A DNA stretch of 18,105 bases from Armatimonadota bacterium. GTDB lineage: Bacteria; Sysuimicrobiota; Sysuimicrobiia; Sysuimicrobiales; Kaftiobacteriaceae. The notes below the pieces were generated by a model. The model saw only the letters and a list, made by a program, of their open reading frames with translations. It was not told the origin of the DNA and searched no databases. The position numbers were made by a program, and so were the translations under genes. The stretch's first letter is position 1, and each line of letters starts with the position of its first letter. Shown piece by piece: positions 13,207 to 18,105 of this stretch. The stretch covers positions 1 through 18,105 of the forward strand of contig JAIBHM010000012.1 in assembly GCA_020028535.1 (NCBI GenBank), written 5' to 3'.

Positions 13207-15198
13207 ATGGCGGATCTCGGGACGTTTGCGCTACTCGCGGCTCTGGTGGTCGCGCTGTATGGGATCGTCACAGGCGTCCTGGGGCTGCGCCGCGGGGACG
13301 CGGTGCTGCTCAGGGCGGCGCACCGATCGGTGACCGCGTGGGCGGCGTTCATCGCCCTGGCCTCCGGGGCGCTGTTCGTGGCGCTCGTGAGCCGGGATTT
13401 CTCCATCCGCTACGTCGCGGAGACGACGAATCGCAGCCTACCGCTTATCTACACCATCAGCGCATTCTGGGGAGGCCACGCCGGTTCGCTGCTGCTCTGG
13501 GCGTTCGTGCTCGGAGCCTACGCCGTCGCCGCGACCCACGGGCTGCGCCGCGCGCCGAGCCTCGCGCCGTATGTCACGCTCGTGCTGCTGTCCACCGCGG
13601 CGTTCTTCACCGCGACCCTCGCCTTCAGCAGCAACCCGTTTTCCACATTCCAGGTGCCGCCGCCGGATGGCCGCGGGCTCAACCCGCTGTTGCGTAATCC
13701 GTGGATGGCCGTGCACCCGCCCGCGCTCTACCTCGGATTCGTCGGCATGACGGTGCCGTTCGCGCTTGCGCTGGCGTCGCTTCTATCAGGGCGCGCCGAC
13801 CAGGAGTGGCTCGCGCTCGCGAGGCGGTGGGTCCTCACTGCGTGGGTGTTCCTGACCCTCGGCCTGCTGTTCGGAGCGAAATGGTCGTACGTGGTGCTGG
13901 GGTGGGGGGGCTACTGGGCGTGGGACCCGGTCGAAAATGCGGCGCTGATGCCGTGGCTGACGTCGACCGCCTTCCTGCACTCGATCCAGATCACGCAGCG
14001 CACGGGATTGCTTGCGGGATGGACCACCGCCTTGATGCTCGTCTCGTTCGCGCTGTCGATATTGGGGACGTTCCTCACCCGCAGCGGAGTGTTGAGTTCG
14101 GTACACGCTTTCGCGAACTCGACCGTGGGGCTGTACTTCCTGATCTTCCTTGGTGTCTCGGTGCTCGTCTCATTCGGGCTCCTGCTGTGGCGGGGACGCC
14201 GCGTGCCGGGCGGTGATCCTGTGGAGTCCGTACTCAGCCGGGAGGCGGCCTTCCTGGCCAACAACGTGCTCCTGGTGGTGGCCGCCGCGGCCGTGCTGTT
14301 CGGCACGCTCTTCCCGATCTTCGCCGAGGCCGCAACCGGCGATCGCATCAACGTGGGCCCGCCCTACTTCAATCAGGTCATCGTGCCGATCGTCCTCCTC
14401 CTGCTCGCGCTGATGGCGGTCGGCCCCCTATTGTCCTGGCGCCGCGCAGATCCCGCGGAGCTCACCAGCACCCTCACCGGACCCGCCGCCGGTGGTCTTC
14501 TTGTCGCTGCCGCGATTGCCGCGCTCGGCATTCGGAATGTCTCTGTGCTTCTGCTGGCGGCGCTGTGCGCCTTTGTCGCCGGCACGATCGTGCTCGAGTT
14601 CGCGCGCGGCGTACGGCTCCGCCGGACGCATGGGGAAGCCTTGCCGATCGCGCTCGTCCGGCTCGTTGACCGCAACCGCCGGCGCTATGGCGGCTACATC
14701 GTGCACTTCGGCATCCTGGTGATGCTTGTCGGGATCACGGCTTCGTCGGTCTTCTCCACGCAGACGCAGGCCACGCTCGCGCAGGGCGACCGGATGCGCA
14801 TCGGCCGGTACGAGCTGCGCTACGAGGATGCGCAGGGCTTCCGGGGGCCCGATCTGCGTATGACCGCGGCGCGTCTCACGGCGTTCGATGGCGTGTCGTC
14901 GACGCCGCTCACACCGCGCCACCTCTACCACGAATCGCAAGATGAGATTACCGCAGAGGTGGCCATCCGTAGCACCTGGAGGGACGATCTCTACGTGGTG
15001 TTGATCGGTCTGTCGGCAGACCGCGTCGCCACTTTCCGCGTGCTGCTCAATCCCATGGTGCAGTGGCTGTGGACCGGAGCGCTCGTCATCGTGTTCGGCG
15101 GGCTCATTGCCGCATTACCGGCGCGGCGCCCGCAAGAAAAGGAACGCCCGGCCTATGTGGAGCAGACCGCAGTAGCGGCAGGAAGCCGGATCAGATGA
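13207..15198 (+). CDS. ccmF: Cytochrome c haem lyase subunit CcmF
   Basis: CcmF takes haem from CcmE and attaches it to CxxCH cysteines of secreted apocytochromes. At 663 aa it has family length and about 15 transmembrane helices. Visible marks are FWGGHAGSLLLW (88-99), NPWMAVHPPALYLGF (164-178), the WWD motif WGGYWAWDPVENA (233-245), HSIQITQRTG (258-267), FLTRSGVLSSVHAF (289-302) and YGGYIVHFGI (493-502). His170, His258, His300 and His499 line up with the four conserved histidines of E. coli CcmF (two b-haem ligands, two periplasmic). It starts 7 nt after the second ccmD-like gene. Its stop overlaps the next start (ATGA, 15195-15198). Confidence 0.96.
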   Translation: MADLGTFALLAALVVALYGIVTGVLGLRRGDAVLLRAAHRSVTAWAAFIALASGALFVALVSRDFSIRYVAETTNRSLPLIYTISAFWGGHAGSLLLWAFVLGAYAVAATHGLRRAPSLAPYVTLVLLSTAAFFTATLAFSSNPFSTFQVPPPDGRGLNPLLRNPWMAVHPPALYLGFVGMTVPFALALASLLSGRADQEWLALARRWVLTAWVFLTLGLLFGAKWSYVVLGWGGYWAWDPVENAALMPWLTSTAFLHSIQITQRTGLLAGWTTALMLVSFALSILGTFLTRSGVLSSVHAFANSTVGLYFLIFLGVSVLVSFGLLLWRGRRVPGGDPVESVLSREAAFLANNVLLVVAAAAVLFGTLFPIFAEAATGDRINVGPPYFNQVIVPIVLLLLALMAVGPLLSWRRADPAELTSTLTGPAAGGLLVAAAIAALGIRNVSVLLLAALCAFVAGTIVLEFARGVRLRRTHGEALPIALVRLVDRNRRRYGGYIVHFGILVMLVGITASSVFSTQTQATLAQGDRMRIGRYELRYEDAQGFRGPDLRMTAARLTAFDGVSSTPLTPRHLYHESQDEITAEVAIRSTWRDDLYVVLIGLSADRVATFRVLLNPMVQWLWTGALVIVFGGLIAALPARRPQEKERPAYVEQTAVAAGSRIR

Positions 15199-15854
15199 TC
15201 TACGCACTGGTCCTGATTCTGGCGCTTTCCTCTGTCACATCTGCCACTTCCGCACCCCGCACCGACGTGGCCATCGGGTTGCTGCTCATCGCGGTCGACG
15301 CGCAGCGCGATCACCTGCGCATTTCCGAGGCGTTGCGGATCAGCAACCCCGGGCGCGAGGCCGTCGTAGATCTCCGCATCACACTGCCGCCGGCGTCGCA
15401 GTACGTCACGTTTCACCGCGGGCTCGTCCGTCCGTCCGAGACGGACGATGGGTTCCGGGACAGGATCCGCCTCCCCCCAGGGCTGACCGAAGTGGCCTAC
15501 AGCTATGCGCTTCCAAGCAACCGCCGCGCTACGTTCATTCGCTCGTTTCCGCTTCCGATACGGCGGATGGAGATCGTCGCGCGCGGTCGCGGGATCAGTC
15601 TGCGCGCGGGGCGTGGACAGCCGCTGGCACCACTGGCCGTCGCCGGTGAGCACCTACCGCGTTGGGAAGTGCGCACGGTCCGGGCGGGGGAGGGCATCAC
15701 CGTCGTTCTTGCCGGCCTGCCTGTTTCGCGTCCCTGGCTGCCTTATGCTGCTGCCGCGGTCCTGGCCGCCGCGCTTGCTGTCAGTCTCTGCATTCGGCTC
15801 ACGCGCGCGCCGGCGCGAACGGGAGGAGTGATCGCCGGCTCGCAGAACTTTTGA
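15195..15854 (+). CDS. Unknown exported protein with C-terminal membrane anchor
   Basis: I do not recognise this 219-aa protein. It has a signal peptide (about 1-20, ending TSA), an extracytoplasmic beta-rich domain (21-180) with alternating strands such as RISEALRISNPG (42-53) and VVDLRITLPPASQYVTF (57-73), and a C-terminal helix (183-201) followed by a basic tail, so it is anchored by its end and faces outward. It has a single cysteine (C199, in the helix) and no CxxC or thioredoxin motif, so it is neither CcmG nor CcmH. The ATGA overlap with ccmF and 1-nt overlap with the cytochrome gene make a role in cytochrome assembly plausible but unproven. Confidence 0.8.
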   Translation: MIYALVLILALSSVTSATSAPRTDVAIGLLLIAVDAQRDHLRISEALRISNPGREAVVDLRITLPPASQYVTFHRGLVRPSETDDGFRDRIRLPPGLTEVAYSYALPSNRRATFIRSFPLPIRRMEIVARGRGISLRAGRGQPLAPLAVAGEHLPRWEVRTVRAGEGITVVLAGLPVSRPWLPYAAAAVLAAALAVSLCIRLTRAPARTGGVIAGSQNF

Positions 15855-16759
15855 TGCTTGGAATGTCCCTCCGCTTTCGCCTGCTCGTCGCTCTGCTCAT
15901 CATCAGTTCGCTCTTCCTCGCTGCGTGTCAGCCGACGGTCGGGGTCGGAAGGGCGGTTGCCAGGCTCGAGCCCACACTTCCGGCGCCCAGGGACCCGTCC
16001 GTGGTCCCCGTGCGCCCCTCGGCCATCGAAGGCCGCAGGATCTTCGCGCGCGCGCAGTGCGTGCAGTGTCATGGGCCGGAAGGCCTCGGCGACGGCCCCA
16101 TTGCCGGCGCGCTGACATCTCCCGGCAAGAGCATCATGACGGACTTCTTTCGCCTGCTCGGCATTCAGCTGCGCGGTGAGCGGCTCCCCAGCCGCCCCGC
16201 AAACTTCCACAACCCCGTAGCGATGCGGCTGAACAGCCCCTTCAGCATGTACGAGACGGTGACGCGCGGGCGGCCGCACACCGCGATGCCGGCCTTCCCC
16301 GCTGAGGGCGGCAAGCCCGGGTACGGCGCCACGTTATTCGGGCCTCGCGGCTCGGAAGTAAGACTGACCGACGAGGAGCGCTGGCACGTCATCTTCCACG
16401 AGTGGACGTACGCCTCGACGCGAGAAGAGGTGGCGCGAGGAAAGCGGATGTATGAGACCAGGGCGATCGACATCGACGGCCGTGCCCTGACGTGCGCGTC
16501 GTGTCACGGCACGCGAGGAGACGGCCGGGGACCGGTTGGGGTGGAACTGTCAAAGAAGATCTGGGGCTGGGCGCGGGGGCAGGGATCAGGGGTCTTCACG
16601 GATATCAACCTGATGTCCCAGCGCAAGCCGACAGAGGTCTACCAGCGCATCGTGGATGGGAGCGCGAACATGCCGTCGTATCGCGGGAAACTCACTGATG
16701 ACGAACTCTGGGCGCTGGTGAACTACATTTATACGTTCATCTATGATTATCCGTGGTGA
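15854..16759 (+). CDS. Dihaem cytochrome c lipoprotein
   Basis: The 301-aa precursor starts with a lipoprotein signal ending LAAC (22-25), so Cys25 is expected to be lipidated and the protein held on the outer face of the membrane. Two class I cytochrome c domains follow. The first haem site is CVQCH (69-73) with likely axial Met145 (TAMPAF); the second is CASCH (214-218) with likely axial Met273 (NMPSY). The domains are joined by an acidic helical segment (LTDEERWHVIFHEW). It overlaps the preceding stop by one base (TGATG); an internal ATG at 15863 would keep the signal. Its place before Rieske and cytochrome b suggests it is the cytochrome c subunit or electron acceptor of that complex. Confidence 0.93.
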   Translation: MLGMSLRFRLLVALLIISSLFLAACQPTVGVGRAVARLEPTLPAPRDPSVVPVRPSAIEGRRIFARAQCVQCHGPEGLGDGPIAGALTSPGKSIMTDFFRLLGIQLRGERLPSRPANFHNPVAMRLNSPFSMYETVTRGRPHTAMPAFPAEGGKPGYGATLFGPRGSEVRLTDEERWHVIFHEWTYASTREEVARGKRMYETRAIDIDGRALTCASCHGTRGDGRGPVGVELSKKIWGWARGQGSGVFTDINLMSQRKPTEVYQRIVDGSANMPSYRGKLTDDELWALVNYIYTFIYDYPW

Positions 16760-16788
16760 TTTGAGATAGAGCGCGCCTGAGAAAGACG

Positions 16789-16816
16789 CGCGGGGATGCC
16801 CTTGCGCATCCCCGCG
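16789..16816 (+). terminator. Strong 11-bp hairpin between the cytochrome c and Rieske genes
   Basis: CGCGGGGATGC (16789-16799) and GCATCCCCGCG (16806-16816) form a perfect stem with a 6-nt loop, 29 nt after the cytochrome c stop. No T-run follows, so it is not a canonical intrinsic terminator; it may cause pausing, stabilise the upstream mRNA, or terminate poorly. GCGCG at 16771-16775 can pair with CGCGC at 16787-16791 and would compete with the base of the stem. The rest of the 79-nt gap is promoter sequence. Confidence 0.5.
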
Positions 16817-16830
16817 GACACCGGTATCGT
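16802..16830 (+). promoter_or_regulatory. Probable promoter for the Rieske-cytochrome b operon
   Basis: TTGCGC (16802-16807) and TATCGT (16825-16830) are separated by 17 bp and resemble -35 and -10 boxes. Transcription would begin near 16837, two bases before ATG 16839, giving an almost leaderless mRNA. No ribosome binding site precedes that ATG, which supports the idea. The -35 box lies partly in the loop of the upstream hairpin. Confidence 0.45.
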
Positions 16831-16838
16831 AAAACTGG

Positions 16839-17507
16839 ATGGACGCAGACCAGAAGGCCCAACTTGATCGACGCAGATTTCTGAAGCTGGCTACGGCGGT
16901 TCCGGCGGTAGCCGCGGTGGCCGCGCTGGCTTCACCCCTGCTGCGGATGCTGAAGCCTAACGTCGGCAGGTTCCAGCTCCTGGCCCCGATCGCGGAGGAC
17001 ACACCGCGCGGAGACCCGATCGTTGCGGCGAATCTCTCCGAAGTCGCCAAGCCCTGGGACTTCAAGTACTTCGTGTTCACGCAGCGGTACCCTCAGTACA
17101 CGCCCGAGGGATTCAAGGCGGCCAACATGCCCGGAGTCGTCATCCGTCTGCCCTATAAGATTCGTTTGCCGCTGGGGTGGGCGCGGGTCATTGGCAAGGA
17201 GCCCAAGGTTACCGAGAGCGACATCATCGTGTACTCGCGTATCTGCCCGCATCTCGGCTGTATCTACAACTACGTGCCGAACTACAAGGAAATCACCGCG
17301 GGGTATGGTGGGTATGCCCCGCCGCCGCAGCGCCAGCACGCGCTGATGGGTTGCCCGTGCCACCTCAGCATCTACGATCCGGCGGATCGGGACGTGCCGG
17401 GCCGCGTCCTTTCCGGCCCCGCGCCGCGCCCGCCGCGCACCTTCCTGTTCGAGCTGCAGGGCCAGAACATCGTCGTCACCGACGTCGAGCCCGGCGGCAT
17501 CGCCTGA
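16839..17507 (+). CDS. Rieske iron-sulfur protein of a cytochrome bc-type complex
   Basis: The Rieske subunit moves electrons from quinol to cytochrome c on the outer membrane face. This 222-aa protein has a Tat-type start, DRRRFLKL (10-17), followed by a hydrophobic anchor (18-35), as expected for a cofactor-loaded protein. Cluster box one is CPHLGC (136-141) and box two is CPCHLS (172-177). Ligands should be Cys136, His138, Cys172 and His175, with disulfide Cys141-Cys174. Ser177 and Tyr179 are kept, typical of a high-potential centre, while the usual Gly of CHGS is Leu. Between the boxes are 30 residues instead of about 13, rich in Tyr, Gly and Pro. Cytochrome b starts 5 nt after the stop. 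Confidence 0.95.
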   Translation: MDADQKAQLDRRRFLKLATAVPAVAAVAALASPLLRMLKPNVGRFQLLAPIAEDTPRGDPIVAANLSEVAKPWDFKYFVFTQRYPQYTPEGFKAANMPGVVIRLPYKIRLPLGWARVIGKEPKVTESDIIVYSRICPHLGCIYNYVPNYKEITAGYGGYAPPPQRQHALMGCPCHLSIYDPADRDVPGRVLSGPAPRPPRTFLFELQGQNIVVTDVEPGGIA

Positions 17508-17512
17508 CGCAG

Positions 17513-18105
17513 ATGTGGGATCGCCTGCGCGACTGGATCCGCCAGCGCCGCGAGAAGCTCGACCTCTTCGACGAGACCCTCGTCGCCCGGCAGGGCAACC
17601 CTTTGTACCTCCTGGGCCCGATGTTGTACTACTTCTGGATGATCACCGTCGTCAGCGGTGTCATCCTGATGATCTGGTACGAGCCCACGACGGCGGGCGC
17701 GTTCACCTCGATCGACCGCATCCAGCACGAGGTCCCGTTGGGCTGGTTGGTCCGGGGTCTGCACAAGTACGCGGCCGACGGCTTGATCCTGGTCCTTATC
17801 CTCCGGATCTACCGGATGTACTTCCTGGGCGAATACAAGAAGCCGGGCGAGCTTTCCTGGATGCTTGGATTCCTCGGCCTGATCCTGGCGATGATCTCGG
17901 GGATCACCGGCTATCTGCTGATCTGGAACCAGCGCGCGTTCTGGGCGGCGAAGACGGTGCTCAGCGTGCCGGTATACTTCGATCAGATTCCCATCCTCGG
18001 GCCGATGGGATTCGGCTCGATGATCGCCTACATTTTCCTGGGCGGTCCCGCCGTCGGGCAGGCCACGATCACCCGCTTCTACGCCATCCACTTCGGCATC
18101 TCGCT
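17513..18105 (+). CDS. Cytochrome b, N-terminal (b6-type) part, cut by the window end
   Basis: The frame opens at ATG 17513, 5 nt after the Rieske stop, and runs off the end after 197 codons. It aligns by eye with cytochrome b6: QGNPLYLLGPMLYYFW (27-42), RGLHKYAADG (81-90), KKPGELSWMLG (109-119), ITGYLLIWNQRAFW (130-143) for the quinol-site cd region, and VGQATITRFYAIHFG (182-196). His84 (helix B) and His193 (helix D) match the ligands of the outer haem. The residue 14 after His84, normally the inner-haem histidine of helix B, is Arg98 (codon CGG, 17804-17806). The partner histidine in helix D lies beyond the window. GYxLPWxQ has become GYLLIWNQ. The quinol-oxidising complex is therefore probably non-standard. 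Confidence 0.93.
   Translation, partial: MWDRLRDWIRQRREKLDLFDETLVARQGNPLYLLGPMLYYFWMITVVSGVILMIWYEPTTAGAFTSIDRIQHEVPLGWLVRGLHKYAADGLILVLILRIYRMYFLGEYKKPGELSWMLGFLGLILAMISGITGYLLIWNQRAFWAAKTVLSVPVYFDQIPILGPMGFGSMIAYIFLGGPAVGQATITRFYAIHFGIS

Noticed and set aside
15424..15448. Tandem GTCC units and an 8-bp inverted repeat in the unknown gene after ccmF
   Set aside because: It is short, inside a continuous coding frame and likely to be due to base composition.
15195..15854. CcmG or CcmH candidate after ccmF
   Set aside because: There is no CxxC or LRCxxC motif; the only cysteine lies in the C-terminal membrane helix.

Overview
The window is 18.1 kb of high-GC DNA. Every recognisable gene lies on the + strand, packed end to end, and ten junctions are ATGA-type or similar short overlaps. 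No phage, insertion sequence, CRISPR array or RNA gene is visible. The gene set is a HemQ-type haem pathway, bacillithiol-type genes, System I (Ccm) cytochrome c maturation, a Rieske/cytochrome b complex and a Tat-type Rieske signal. This suggests a respiring, haem-rich bacterium from a deep-branching, probably uncultured high-GC lineage. Two good -10 elements sit almost on top of start codons, so leaderless transcripts are likely. I cannot name the phylum from sequence alone.

Region 1 (1-4223) is a haem operon. It holds the tail of an upstream gene (possibly the coproporphyrinogen oxidase of the same pathway), hemQ, hemE, hemH, an unknown polytopic membrane protein and a helix-turn-helix regulator. 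Region 2 (4231-7224) starts at its own apparent promoter. It encodes a family 2 glycosyltransferase, a BshB1-type deacetylase and a divergent BshC-like protein: a bacillithiol-like set with no GT4-type BshA in view.

Region 3 (7217-15854) is a cytochrome c maturation cluster split in two. ccmA-ccmB are followed by an OmpR-type response regulator and its histidine kinase, then a likely regulated promoter with two TTCTTAC repeats exactly 11 bp apart, then two secreted copper proteins. The first copper protein is a fusion of a cytochrome P460-like haem domain to a type 1 copper domain. ccmC, ccmD, ccmE, a second ccmD-like mini-gene, ccmF and an unknown signal-peptide/membrane-anchored protein follow. 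No ccmG, ccmH or ccmI is seen.

Region 4 (15854-18105) makes the electron-transfer products: a dihaem lipoprotein cytochrome c, then, after a strong hairpin and a promoter, a Tat-type Rieske protein and the first two thirds or so of a b6-type cytochrome b cut by the window end. In this cytochrome b the second haem-ligand histidine of helix B is an arginine.

Together the genes form a supply chain: haem synthesis, haem delivery and attachment, and then the c-type, copper, Rieske and b-type carriers that use them, with a two-component system in the middle. The points most worth following are the P460-cupredoxin fusion lacking the expected cross-link lysine, the cytochrome b His-to-Arg change, the BshA-less bacillithiol-like trio, the phased operator and the second ccmD-like gene.
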